From positions 1 to 18,848 of the forward strand of contig CALTXP010000027.1 in NCBI GenBank assembly GCA_943913325.1: DNA of 18,848 nucleotides, written 5' to 3'. The notes beneath the pieces were generated by a model that was not told the origin of the DNA, did not search any database, and was given only the letters and a program-made list of their open reading frames with translations. Source of the stretch: an uncultured Anaerococcus sp. (lineage in GTDB: Bacteria; Bacillota; Clostridia; Tissierellales; Peptoniphilaceae). Shown here piece after piece: positions 9,008 to 17,527 of the stretch. A program made the translations under genes and the position numbers. The stretch's first letter is position 1, and each line of letters opens with the position of its first letter.

Positions 9008-9016
9008 TATATACAC

Positions 9017-9045
9017 AAAAATAAGGTTAGTTACCTAACCTTATT
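9017..9045 (-). terminator. Intrinsic terminator of rpmE, immediately upstream of prmC
   Basis: A perfect 11-bp stem (9035-9045 with 9020-9030) closes a 4-nt loop. On the minus strand it is followed by an uninterrupted run of Ts (TTATTTTTG). The stem overlaps the rpmE stop codon, and the T-run ends 9 nt before the prmC ATG. Confidence 0.85.
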
Positions 9046-9247
9046 ATTTTCTACCATATCTTCTGTTAAATTTCTCAACATTACCACCACGTTCAGCAGT
9101 TCTTTGTTTACCAGAGTAGAATGGATGGCAATTACTGCAAACTTCCACTTTGATTTCTTCTTGTGTAGAACCTACTTCAAATTCGTTTCCACAAGACATA
9201 CATGTTACTTTCGCTTGGTGGTATTCTGGATGGATTTCTTTATTCAT
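9044..9247 (-). CDS. rpmE: 50S ribosomal protein L31, zinc-binding (type A)
   Basis: A 67-residue L31 with four cysteines, Cys16, Cys19, Cys37 and Cys40 (CMSC and CSNC). This is the zinc-containing form rather than the cysteine-less form induced by zinc starvation. HPFYSGKQ (41-48) and the basic C-terminal tail are typical. The ATG has an AGAGGTG site. It has its own promoter (9286-9314) and terminator (9017-9045), so it can be expressed as a single-gene unit between rho and prmC. The inferred leader is only about 32 nt, too short for a large autoregulatory fold. Confidence 0.97.
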   Translation of the reverse strand: MNKEIHPEYHQAKVTCMSCGNEFEVGSTQEEIKVEVCSNCHPFYSGKQRTAERGGNVEKFNRRYGRK

Positions 9248-9285
9248 TTAAACACCTCTATTTTCTCATTCAATAAGCATTTTTA

Positions 9286-9314
9286 ATTATACCATCTTTT
9301 TTAGATATAATCAA
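9286..9314 (-). promoter_or_regulatory. Sigma-A type promoter of rpmE
   Basis: On the minus strand, TTGATT (9314-9309) lies 17 bp upstream of a perfect TATAAT (9291-9286). The start site is expected near 9279, giving a leader of about 32 nt. The -35 lies just after the rho stop codon. Confidence 0.8.
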
Positions 9315-9319
9315 GACTT

Positions 9320-10624
9320 TTAAAGAGTCTTATTAACAAGCTCAACAAATTTTTCATTTGAAGGTGTTCTCTTCATAAGATCAATTAATTCAATTATAGA
9401 TTCTGTATTATCTAGATCAGATTTACGAATTTTATAAATAGATTCAAGTTCATTTTTACTTAAAAGTAAGTCTTCACGTCTAGTTGACGATTTTTCAACA
9501 TTAATTGCTGGGAATATTCTTCTATCTGATAGTCTTCTGTCTAAGTGTACTTCCATATTACCTGTACCCTTAAACTCTTCAAAAATAAGATCGTCCATAC
9601 GTGATCCAGTATCTACTAAGGCTGTAGAAAGAATAGTTAGTGAACCCCCATTTTCAATATTACGCGCTGCACCAAAAAATTGTTTTGGTCCAACTAAAGC
9701 CATAGGGTCTAAACCACCAGAAAGTGTCCTACCAGATTGAGGAGTAATAATATTATAAGCACGAGCAAGACGGGTAATAGAATCGAGTAAAATAACTACA
9801 TCTTTCTTATCTTCAACAAATCTTTTTGCTCTTTCCAAAATCATCTCAGCTATTTCTATATGATTTTGTGGTGGCATATCAAACGTTGAAGAAGCAACTT
9901 CTGTTCTCATATAATCATTATTGGGATCTCTATACTCATTGACAAATCTTATAAAATCTGTAACTTCTTCTGGTCTTTCATCTATAAGAAGAACAAATAC
10001 TTTTATATCATCATAATTTTTTTCTATAGATCTTTCTATATTTTTAATCAATGTAGTTTTACCTGCTTTAGGCTGAGATACAATTAATCCTCTTTGTCCA
10101 CGTCCAATTGGTGAAATTATGTCGATTATTCTACCAGAAATATTTTCACTTGTTGTCTCTAACTTGATTCTTTCTTGAGGATAAATAGGGGTTAGATCTT
10201 CAAAAGATGTTCTTTTAAAAGCTTCACCAGGCTTTATACCATTTACGTCTGAAACAAATATCAAAGGTGCAAACTTATCTTTATCATGTTTTTCGCGAGC
10301 TATACCTTTTATGTAATCACCAGTTTTTAATCTAAACATTTTAATTTGCTTAGGTGGCACGTAAATATCATCGTCACCTTGTTCATAAAGGTCACTTCTT
10401 AAAAATCCAAATCCATCTGGAAGAATTTCTAATACTCCTTCACAATCAAACTTAGCTCCTAGATCATTATCTTGCTTTTCTTGTTTTTCTTCTTCTTTTT
10501 CTTTTTGAGCTTCTTCTATTAACTTTATTAGCTCATCTTTCTTATACTTTGTAACCGCTGAAATTTCTAACTCTTTAGCTAATTCTCTAAGTTCAGTTAC
10601 TTTATATTCATCATAATTTTCCAT
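9320..10624 (-). CDS. rho: Transcription termination factor Rho
   Basis: A 434-residue hexameric RNA-dependent ATPase/translocase. The N-terminal Rho-N helical domain covers about 1-45 (KVTELRELAKELEISAVTKY). A short Glu/Lys/Gln-rich insert follows (about 38-53). The cold-shock-like RNA-binding domain is at about 58-130, with the GFGFLRS primary RNA site. The RecA-like motor has the Walker A region SQPKAGKTTLIK (about 183-194), Walker B VVILLDSITRLARAYN (about 278-293) and the Q-loop/R-loop region around SGGLDPMALVGPKQFFGAARN. Length is normal. The ATG has an AAAGGA site. An intrinsic terminator stands only 17 nt upstream and I find no promoter between the two. The 3' end lacks a convincing intrinsic terminator and abuts the rpmE promoter. 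Confidence 0.97.
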   Translation of the reverse strand: MENYDEYKVTELRELAKELEISAVTKYKKDELIKLIEEAQKEKEEEKQEKQDNDLGAKFDCEGVLEILPDGFGFLRSDLYEQGDDDIYVPPKQIKMFRLKTGDYIKGIAREKHDKDKFAPLIFVSDVNGIKPGEAFKRTSFEDLTPIYPQERIKLETTSENISGRIIDIISPIGRGQRGLIVSQPKAGKTTLIKNIERSIEKNYDDIKVFVLLIDERPEEVTDFIRFVNEYRDPNNDYMRTEVASSTFDMPPQNHIEIAEMILERAKRFVEDKKDVVILLDSITRLARAYNIITPQSGRTLSGGLDPMALVGPKQFFGAARNIENGGSLTILSTALVDTGSRMDDLIFEEFKGTGNMEVHLDRRLSDRRIFPAINVEKSSTRREDLLLSKNELESIYKIRKSDLDNTESIIELIDLMKRTPSNEKFVELVNKTL

Positions 10625-10640
10625 AATATCCTTTAATTAA

Positions 10641-10671
10641 AGAAAAAGCCAATTGGCAAAAGCAAACTGGC
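10641..10671 (-). terminator. Strong intrinsic terminator after fba, just upstream of rho
   Basis: On the minus strand GCCAGTTTGC (10671-10662) pairs with GCCAATTGGC (10657-10648) across a TTTT loop. The 10-position stem has one mismatch and one G-T wobble. TTTTTCT follows directly. It lies 20 bp after the fba stop and 17 nt before the rho ATG. Confidence 0.88.
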
Positions 10672-10691
10672 CCTTTGATTTTAATATATTA

Positions 10692-11555
10692 TTAATTAGC
10701 TGATCCTTCACAACCAAACATTTCTATTTTTTCAAAAACAGTATCTTTGATTGCTTCAGTACCTGGAGCTAATAATTTTCTTGGATCAAATCCTTTACCT
10801 TCTTTATCTTTGCCAGCTTCAACATATTCTCTAGTTGCCTTAGCAAAAGCTAATTGGCATTCTGTATTTACATTTACTTTTGAAACCCCAGAAGATATAG
10901 CTTTTTTAATTTGATCTTCAGGTATACCAGTACCGCCATGAAGAACTATAGGCATATTAACTGCATCTGATATCTCTTCAAGTCTATCAAAACTTAACCC
11001 TTGCCAGTCATCTGGATATACACCGTGGATATTTCCAATTCCAGCTGCTAAAAAGTCAATACCTAAACCTGCTATTTTTTTACATTCTTCAACATCTGCT
11101 AATTCTCCAGCACTTGTAACACCATCTTCTGATCCTCCAATGCCGCCTACTTCAGCTTCAACGGAAATTCCTTTGGCGTGTGCAAGTTCTACGATTTCTT
11201 TTGTTTTTTCTAAATTTTCTTCAAGTGGTAAACTTGAACCGTCAAACATAACTGATGTATAACCAGCTTCTATACAAGCTTTTGCACCTTCATATGTTCC
11301 ATGATCTAGATGGATAGCTACTGGAACAGTTATATCTAAAGAATCATGAAGATTTCTTACTAGATCAGCTACTACTTTATAGCCACCCATATACTTATTT
11401 GCACCTTCACTTGCTGCAATAATTACTGCTGTTTGTTTTTCTTGCGCAGCTTCTAGAATTGCCTTTGTCCACTCAAGGTTATTTGTATTAAAATGGCCAA
11501 TTGCATAACCATTTTCATAAGCTTTATCTAACATTTCTTTTGCATTAACTAACAT
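10692..11555 (-). CDS. fba: Class II fructose-1,6-bisphosphate aldolase
   Basis: A 287-residue zinc-dependent aldolase that interconverts fructose-1,6-bisphosphate with DHAP and glyceraldehyde-3-phosphate in glycolysis. The catalytic aspartate and first zinc ligand are Asp84 and His85 in HLDHG. Further ligands are Glu135 (VEAEVGG), His177 (GNIHGVY) and His206 (VLHGGTG). NVNTECQLA (228-236) is the conserved substrate-binding stretch. The ATG has an AAGGAG site. The gene follows proS by about 42 bp with no terminator between them. I found no promoter with two convincing boxes in that gap, so it may be cotranscribed with proS or use a weak promoter. A strong terminator follows. Confidence 0.97.
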   Translation of the reverse strand: MLVNAKEMLDKAYENGYAIGHFNTNNLEWTKAILEAAQEKQTAVIIAASEGANKYMGGYKVVADLVRNLHDSLDITVPVAIHLDHGTYEGAKACIEAGYTSVMFDGSSLPLEENLEKTKEIVELAHAKGISVEAEVGGIGGSEDGVTSAGELADVEECKKIAGLGIDFLAAGIGNIHGVYPDDWQGLSFDRLEEISDAVNMPIVLHGGTGIPEDQIKKAISSGVSKVNVNTECQLAFAKATREYVEAGKDKEGKGFDPRKLLAPGTEAIKDTVFEKIEMFGCEGSAN

Positions 11556-11597
11556 TAAAAACTCCTTTTTTTATTTACTAACCATTAATATAATACC

Positions 11598-13313
11598 CTA
11601 AAATCTATCTAAATCTTCCCTTACATGAGAAATAATTGTATTTATTGCTTCATCTTTAGTAATTTTAGAGTTTGTCATTTCTTTTCTAGTTGAATATTCT
11701 ACGATACCATTGCTTGCATCTTTTCCAACTGTTATTCTATATGGAATGCCTATAAGGTCACGATCATTAAATTTAACTCCAGCTCTTTCTTTTCTATCAT
11801 CTAATAGAACATCAATACCATTTTCCTTTAAACTATTATAAATATCTTCCCCAAGTTTATATTGATCATCCTTATTTATATTTACTATTGTAACGATAGC
11901 CTCAAATGGTGCAACTGTAGTTGGCCAAATAATTCCATTGTCATCATAATTTTGTTCTACTATAGCAGATATAGAACGAGAAATACCTATACCATAACTT
12001 CCCATTATAAATGGTGTTTGCTTTCCATTTTCATCTAAGAAATAAGCTTCTAAAGCTTCAGAATATTTTGTACCTAATTGGAAAATATTCCCAACCTCTA
12101 TTCCTCTTGCAGATTTAAGTATCCCAGATCCATCATAAGCCATATCGCCTTCTTTAGCCATTAATAGATCTTTAACTACTTCACCCGTAAAATCCCTATT
12201 ATAATTAGCATTAATATAGTGATGATCAGTTTTATTTGCTCCAATTACAACATTATCCATTTTAGTAATTGACTCATCTATAAGGATTCTAGCGCCTTCT
12301 AAACCTTTTGGACCAGTAAATCCAGCTTTAGCACCTGTAAGATCTTCTATAGTTTTATCTTCCATCATTTCTACATCATGCTCAGCTACCTTTAGATATG
12401 AACAAAGTTTTGCATCATTAAGTTCACGATCTCCTGGTATTATTACAAATACAGGCTCACCTTTTACTTTTAGATCAACCGCCTTAGCAAACTTATCTGC
12501 TGGTATATTTAAAAATTCACTTACTTCTTCTATACTAGTAACATTTGGTGTTTTAACTAACTCTAAGTCTTTTTGATCTTCTTTAGAAAAATTTAATTTA
12601 AATCTTGCTTTTTCATCTGTAGCTGCATAGTCTGAATCTTCAGTATAGAATATTACTCCTTCACCTGTTTCAGCTAAGGCTATAAATTCATGGGAAACTC
12701 TTCCCCCCATTGATCCTGTATCGCCTTCTACTATCTTATAGTTAAGTCCCATTCTATCAAAAGCTTTAACATAAGCATCCCACATAAGCTTATAGCTTTC
12801 TTCTAAACATTCTATATCTTTGTCAAAAGAATAAGCATCTTTCATTAAAAAATCACGTGATCTATTTATACCAAATCTAGGCCTTTTTTCATCTCTAAAT
12901 TTATCCACTATTTGATATAAGTTTAATGGTAATTGCTTATAGGAATTTAATTCATCCTTTATTAGAGCTGTTAAAGTTTCTTCAGCAGTTGGTCCTAGAG
13001 AATATTCTCTATCATTTCTATCAGTAAGTTTAAACATTTCAGGACCAAATGTATCCCACCTTCCACTCTTTTCCCAAATTTCTCGATCTTGTAAAACAGA
13101 AGTAGAAATTTCAATTGCATCGTGACTATCCATAGATTCTCTTACAATATCAATGATTTTATTTTTAACTTTTTGTCCAAGTGGTAAGAATGAATAAATA
13201 CCACTGCCTTGTTTTCTTATAAATGCACCACGAACTAATAACTTATGACTTGCTGTTTCAGCATCAACTGGGTTTTCCCTTAAAGTTGGCATATAATACT
13301 TTGATAATCTCAT
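11598..13313 (-). CDS. proS: Prolyl-tRNA synthetase (bacterial type with editing insertion)
   Basis: A 571-residue class II synthetase that charges tRNA-Pro. The N-terminal catalytic part includes GPTAEETLTALI (107-118) and motif 2 (FRDEKRPRFG at 139-148, with SRDFLMKDAYSFD following). The editing (INS) domain, which clears Ala-tRNA-Pro, fills about 225-390 between motifs 2 and 3. Motif 3 is MGSYGIGISR (437-446). The anticodon-binding domain covers about 465-571 (DDRKERAGVKFNDRDLIGIP). The overall layout is that of the long bacterial form rather than the archaeal/eukaryotic form. The ATG has an AAAGGAG site overlapping the tex stop codon region, nine bp after tex. Confidence 0.97.
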   Translation of the reverse strand: MRLSKYYMPTLRENPVDAETASHKLLVRGAFIRKQGSGIYSFLPLGQKVKNKIIDIVRESMDSHDAIEISTSVLQDREIWEKSGRWDTFGPEMFKLTDRNDREYSLGPTAEETLTALIKDELNSYKQLPLNLYQIVDKFRDEKRPRFGINRSRDFLMKDAYSFDKDIECLEESYKLMWDAYVKAFDRMGLNYKIVEGDTGSMGGRVSHEFIALAETGEGVIFYTEDSDYAATDEKARFKLNFSKEDQKDLELVKTPNVTSIEEVSEFLNIPADKFAKAVDLKVKGEPVFVIIPGDRELNDAKLCSYLKVAEHDVEMMEDKTIEDLTGAKAGFTGPKGLEGARILIDESITKMDNVVIGANKTDHHYINANYNRDFTGEVVKDLLMAKEGDMAYDGSGILKSARGIEVGNIFQLGTKYSEALEAYFLDENGKQTPFIMGSYGIGISRSISAIVEQNYDDNGIIWPTTVAPFEAIVTIVNINKDDQYKLGEDIYNSLKENGIDVLLDDRKERAGVKFNDRDLIGIPYRITVGKDASNGIVEYSTRKEMTNSKITKDEAINTIISHVREDLDRF

Positions 13314-13322
13314 ATTTCTCCT

Positions 13323-15410
13323 TTAATTAATATCTCTCATCGATAGGCCTATTCTTTGTCTATCCTTATCAATTTCTATGACCCTTACTTTGACTATATC
13401 TGAATTGGTTAAGACTTCATTTGGATTTTTGATAAACTTATCACTTATATTTGATATGTGTACTAATCCATCTATGCCTACTCCTATATCAACAAAGGCA
13501 CCAAAATCAGTTATATTTCTCACTTTACCCATCATTTCATCATCAATCTTTAAATCATCAATGCTCATGATTTCTGATTTTGTTAAAATTTCTGGATTAT
13601 CTTCCCTTGGATCTCGTCCTGGTTTTCTAAGCTCTTCTATAATGTCTTTAAGTGTAAGCTCACCAACTTCCAGTTTTTGGCTAAGTTCACCTACATCTAT
13701 TCTTTCTAAACTATAGTCTTTTAATTTCTTAGCAATCTTATAACTCTCAGGATGAACAGCAGTATTATCTAAAAACTCCGGGGAATCAGGAAATCTTAAA
13801 AATCCTGCAGCTAGTTGATAGGTTTTATCACCTAGACCTTTTATATTTTTAAGATCTTCTCTATATATAAGATTCCCTTCTTTAAATTCCTCTTCTATAC
13901 GTCTTGCTAATTTGGGAGTAAGTCCAGATACATAAGAGAGTAATTTATAAGAAGCATTATTAATTGTAACTCCAACTTCATTTACTGTATCTTCTACTAC
14001 CTTTGAGAGTTCATCATCTAATTTTTTCTCATTTAGATCGTGTTGATATTGGCCAACCCCTATATGTTTTGGTTCAATTTTTACAAGCTCTGCCATTGGA
14101 TCTTGCAAACGCCTTGCCATTGAAATTGCACCTCTGATTGTTACATCAAGATCTGGGAACTCTTCTTCACCTAGTGCTGATGCTGAATAAACAGATGCAC
14201 CTGCTTCATTTACTATAGCATAAGCTATGTCTAAATTTTTATCACTTATTAGTTTATTTACAAATATTTCCGTTTCACGACTAGCTGTTGCATTTCCTAA
14301 TGCAATTAATTTAACATTATATTTTTTAATCAGTTCAGTTAGAATATCCATCGACTCTTTTTCTTTTTTATGGGGCTTAACAGGATAAATAACTGCTTTA
14401 TCTAAATATTTGCCATTTGGATCAACAACTGCCACCTTACATCCAGTCCTAAATCCAGGATCAAGGCCCATTACTGTTTTGCCTTTGATAGGTTTTTGAA
14501 GTAAATATGGTTTTAGATTACTAGAAAATACTTTAATAGATTCATTTTCAGCCATATCAGTTAAATAATTTCTCAACTCTGTAGTTATTGATGGTAAAAT
14601 CAAACGTTTATAAGCATCATTTACACTTTTATCAATTAATTCTCTTTGATAAGAGTTTGAGCTATCATAAAGGTCTGATATGAGTCTTTTATTATAGTCA
14701 TCAGAAAATTCAACTTTAACAGTTAAAGCACCCTCTTTTTCTCCACGATTGATGGCTAAAATTTGATAGGACTTTAAATCTTTTATCTTCTTATTAAAAT
14801 CATAATAAGTTTGGTATACATTTTTAGAGTCATCTTTTTGATTAACCTTTAATCTAGCTCTAATCATGCCATCACGTCTTACAATATTTCTTGCCTTGAT
14901 ATTATTTGAAATATCCTCTGCAAGAATGTCCAAGGATTTTTCAATTGCTTCTTTTGAAGAATCTATATCCTCATTTAAAAAATCTTTGGCAAAGTTTATT
15001 GCCTCTTGTGAGCTTTTTACTTCATTTAATAGATATTTAAAAAGAGGCTCAAGCCCTAATTCTCTTGCCTTATCTGCTCTAGTCTTACGTTTTTTCTTAA
15101 AAGGATTATATATATCTTCAAGCAAGGTTAGAGAATTAGTAGATAGTATCTGTTTTTTTAGCTCATCTGTCAAATTATTTGAGCTTTCAAGAGCACTTAT
15201 AATCTCTTCTTGTCTTTTTTCTATATTTCTTAATTTATTTAGATTTTTCTCTATACTTCTAACATCAATATCAGAAAGATTTCCAGTCTTCTCTTTTCTA
15301 TACCTTGATATGAAAGCAACTGTCGAACCCTCATCTAGAAGACTTATTACATTAGAAATATTTTCTTCGTCAATTTGTAACTGTTTAGATAAAATTCTTT
15401 GTATATTCAT
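13323..15410 (-). CDS. tex: Tex-family RNA-binding transcription accessory protein
   Basis: A 695-residue Tex protein. In order: the Tex N-terminal helical region (about 1-190, with VAFISRYRKEKTG at 31-43), a YqgF/RNase H-like domain (from about 310; GLDPGFRTGCKVAVVD at 315-330), helix-hairpin-helix segments (about 495-540; IKGLGDKTYQLAAGF) and a C-terminal S1 RNA-binding domain (about 625-692; GKVRNITDFGAFVDIGVGIDG). Tex binds nucleic acid and is tied to transcription and toxin-gene expression in some species. Its exact biochemical role is unsettled. The length is slightly below some family members. The ATG has an AAGGAA site overlapping the traX end, 7 bp away, so it is cotranscribed with traX. 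Confidence 0.95.
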   Translation of the reverse strand: MNIQRILSKQLQIDEENISNVISLLDEGSTVAFISRYRKEKTGNLSDIDVRSIEKNLNKLRNIEKRQEEIISALESSNNLTDELKKQILSTNSLTLLEDIYNPFKKKRKTRADKARELGLEPLFKYLLNEVKSSQEAINFAKDFLNEDIDSSKEAIEKSLDILAEDISNNIKARNIVRRDGMIRARLKVNQKDDSKNVYQTYYDFNKKIKDLKSYQILAINRGEKEGALTVKVEFSDDYNKRLISDLYDSSNSYQRELIDKSVNDAYKRLILPSITTELRNYLTDMAENESIKVFSSNLKPYLLQKPIKGKTVMGLDPGFRTGCKVAVVDPNGKYLDKAVIYPVKPHKKEKESMDILTELIKKYNVKLIALGNATASRETEIFVNKLISDKNLDIAYAIVNEAGASVYSASALGEEEFPDLDVTIRGAISMARRLQDPMAELVKIEPKHIGVGQYQHDLNEKKLDDELSKVVEDTVNEVGVTINNASYKLLSYVSGLTPKLARRIEEEFKEGNLIYREDLKNIKGLGDKTYQLAAGFLRFPDSPEFLDNTAVHPESYKIAKKLKDYSLERIDVGELSQKLEVGELTLKDIIEELRKPGRDPREDNPEILTKSEIMSIDDLKIDDEMMGKVRNITDFGAFVDIGVGIDGLVHISNISDKFIKNPNEVLTNSDIVKVRVIEIDKDRQRIGLSMRDIN

Positions 15411-15417
15411 AATTTCC

Positions 15418-16191
15418 TTATATAAATAAAAGTTTCAAAAAATAAATAATCAATAAGTGAGCTGGATAAAATACATAAAATGCCCACTTATTTTGTTTAC
15501 CTCTTTGGCCATTATATAGCATTATTAATGGTAAACTCAGATAAACAAAACCATAACTAATAGCTATGTTATAGCCTCCGACAGCAAACTCAAATGCGAA
15601 ACCAATTATAATAGCAAGTGCTGTAAGAAATTTGCTATCTTTAGCAAGGTAAATTAAAATAATTGCCAAAACACCCATAGATTCATAATCTGTTTGTAAA
15701 ATAGATGCTAATAACATAGATAGTGCTGATATTAATATTATCCCTAGTATTCTTATAAATAAATTTATATCTTTTTTTAATATTAAATCTATAAAATAGA
15801 TAGCTAAAGCTCCTATTAGTAAAGTAAAAATAACATTCTGGTTATTAATGTAAAATAAACTTTCATGAATAGCTAAATCGAAAGGTATTTCAGAAATAAG
15901 AGCAAAAATAAGCATCCTAATAAAATATTTTTTAATATTACTAGTGTATATAACAGCCTGTACAGTGAAAAAACAAAATATAGGCATAGATATACGACCT
16001 AAAAATACACAAATATCAGCCATTGTCCGATAGTCAGGTCCTAAATTGTATAAAAAACCTGTTTGTGCTAAATGAGATAAAAGCATAGTAAACATTGCTA
16101 TATATTTTATATGAGCACTAGTCAGATATTTTCTATCTCTTAGCCAAACTTTAGTATAGTATTCCTTACCCTTATAGTTCATATTAGTCAT
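15418..16191 (-). CDS. TraX family multi-spanning membrane protein, putative acyltransferase
   Basis: A 257-residue integral membrane protein with about seven to eight predicted segments. It carries the hallmarks of the TraX family: an N-terminal LTSAHIKYIAMFTMLLSH (23-40), GRISMPIFCFF (65-75), SMGVLAIILIY (171-181) and a C-terminal YNGQRGK (226-232) followed by FYPAHLLIIYF (241-251). TraX is named for F-plasmid pilin N-acetylation. Chromosomal copies in Firmicutes are common and their substrate is unknown. The start is the ATG at 16191, with TGAGGA five bases upstream that overlaps the previous stop codon; an upstream TTG in frame has no such support. It is probably coupled to the upstream unknown gene. 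No conjugation genes are nearby. Confidence 0.88.
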   Translation of the reverse strand: MTNMNYKGKEYYTKVWLRDRKYLTSAHIKYIAMFTMLLSHLAQTGFLYNLGPDYRTMADICVFLGRISMPIFCFFTVQAVIYTSNIKKYFIRMLIFALISEIPFDLAIHESLFYINNQNVIFTLLIGALAIYFIDLILKKDINLFIRILGIILISALSMLLASILQTDYESMGVLAIILIYLAKDSKFLTALAIIIGFAFEFAVGGYNIAISYGFVYLSLPLIMLYNGQRGKQNKWAFYVFYPAHLLIIYFLKLLFI

Positions 16192-16199
16192 ACAAATCC

Positions 16200-17402
16200 T
16201 CAATTACCAGTAATAAAATTGACCTTATACTTAGCAAAATTCATACTAATTACCTTACCGCTTACATTAGCATAATCCTTCTCATCTATATCATATATAT
16301 TAGATGGATCATAAAAAATTATTGAACTAGATATACTCATAGCTGGCTTAGCAATAAGTTCAAATTTATATTCATTCTTAGACTTTGAATATGTAAGTAA
16401 AATATCAATAAATCTACCATAATCATATTCATTTATACTTTCAAATTCCAAATCTATTTTATATTCACTTTGCTCATGAATTTTTAAAATAGGTCTCTTG
16501 CTTGTATATGAAATTTTATTTCCAGACTTAAGATTTGTTATTGAAATAGTTGTTTCATTTCTAGGATCGTCAAAGCCTCCCGTTAGCATTCTTAATAATG
16601 CAGTATTAGAAATTTCTGCTTTATTATCCTCTTTTTTGCTAATAGATTGTTTGGCAAACTTAGAATTATTTAAATCAAAGTCATCAGCTTTAACTTGACT
16701 TACTTGGTTAAGCTTAACATTCTTTCTAACACCCTTAGAATTTATAATTTCTGTAGGCTCATCAACTTTACTATTTAATGTTTTTCTTCCTATATTTTTA
16801 GAATTAGTTTTATTTTCAACTTTAGTTTCATCCTTTAAATAGTCTTTAATTTCCTTAAAATCCATCTTATCCCCTAATACTATGCTTTCTTTAGTAGATA
16901 AATATTTATAGGTGGATATTAAAGTTTTTATAAGCATAAATAGAAAGGCAACTGATGTAAAAATCCTTGTAAGCTCTATACCTATATAGTTCTCAACTTT
17001 TAGTAAATTAGCTATAAGCATAATCAAAAAAGGAACCATTCCTGTAAATTTCAAAAAATACCCGATTTTGGAATCTTTTTTATAGGACTGATCAATATTA
17101 AGTTTACTAATTTTAAATAACATCTTAGCAATTTTAATAAAAAATATTATAAAACCTACTACATATAGAATTGTGACAGCATTATAAAGACCAGGCACAT
17201 TATAATATAAATCAAAAGGTAGTGACTTAATTGCATAATCTATACCAAATGCAAGAGCTAAAACAAAAAGACCAGTTTTTCTAAAAGTTCTAGATATTAT
17301 AAAAATCAGAAGATTTATTATAATAAAAATAATAGGTAAAAATGATATTCTATTGTTAGTTATCATCTCTTGTAATTGTCTAAAAATAAATGAATAGTCC
17401 AT
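16200..17402 (-). CDS. Unrecognised membrane protein with a soluble C-terminal domain
   Basis: A 400-residue protein of unknown family. The N-terminal half has four or five hydrophobic segments (about 20-38, 44-58, 74-95, 120-137 and 144-164). A Lys/Asn/Asp/Ser-rich linker follows (about 180-265). The C-terminal domain of about 130 residues (270-400) has alternating polar/hydrophobic stretches that look mainly beta. No enzymatic motif is visible. I place the start at the ATG at 17402. GGGAGA stands five bases upstream and the -10 box at 17418-17423 would put the transcript start near 17411. That excludes an in-frame ATG at 17414 from the message. The stop overlaps the traX ribosome site, so the two genes are likely expressed together. 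It is the first gene of the run through tex and proS. Confidence 0.83.
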   Translation of the reverse strand: MDYSFIFRQLQEMITNNRISFLPIIFIIINLLIFIISRTFRKTGLFVLALAFGIDYAIKSLPFDLYYNVPGLYNAVTILYVVGFIIFFIKIAKMLFKISKLNIDQSYKKDSKIGYFLKFTGMVPFLIMLIANLLKVENYIGIELTRIFTSVAFLFMLIKTLISTYKYLSTKESIVLGDKMDFKEIKDYLKDETKVENKTNSKNIGRKTLNSKVDEPTEIINSKGVRKNVKLNQVSQVKADDFDLNNSKFAKQSISKKEDNKAEISNTALLRMLTGGFDDPRNETTISITNLKSGNKISYTSKRPILKIHEQSEYKIDLEFESINEYDYGRFIDILLTYSKSKNEYKFELIAKPAMSISSSIIFYDPSNIYDIDEKDYANVSGKVISMNFAKYKVNFITGN

Positions 17403-17417
17403 AATATCTCCCATATT

Positions 17418-17445
17418 ATTATATCAAAAATAGGAATACTTACAA
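17418..17445 (-). promoter_or_regulatory. Promoter of the unknown membrane gene/traX/tex/proS run
   Basis: On the minus strand, TTGTAA (17445-17440) and a perfect TATAAT (17423-17418) are separated by 16 bp. The inferred start near 17411 leaves a leader of only about 9 nt, containing the ribosome site. Confidence 0.7.
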
Positions 17446-17527
17446 TGATCTTCTTAACTAAAATCATATAAATCATTTATTTATCAAAATAATGAATCAA
17501 TATTAGATAAAAAATAGTTATTGTAGA

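Noticed and set aside
9005..9016. TATATAAT next to the prmC start as a -10 box
   Set aside because: It overlaps the start codon, so a transcript from it would begin inside the gene, and no suitable -35 stands upstream.
9313..9331. AAGACT/AGTCTT hairpin at the end of rho as an intrinsic terminator
   Set aside because: The stem is only 6-7 bp and is followed by GATTATATC rather than a T-run. It also overlaps the rpmE -35 box. Too weak to call.
11556..11640. TATTATATT upstream of fba as a promoter
   Set aside because: No hexamer resembling TTGACA lies at a suitable distance, so only one half of a promoter is present.
13378..15429. Long plus-strand open frames opposite tex (13378-13716 and 14866-15429)
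   Set aside because: They lie wholly or almost wholly inside the strongly conserved tex gene on the other strand, have Ser/Leu/Phe-rich low-complexity translations and no ribosome site. They are shadows of tex.
16192..16203. TTG at 16203 as the traX start
   Set aside because: The TTG is part of the overlapping stop/ribosome-site sequence TGAGGA that serves the ATG at 16191. It has no site of its own.
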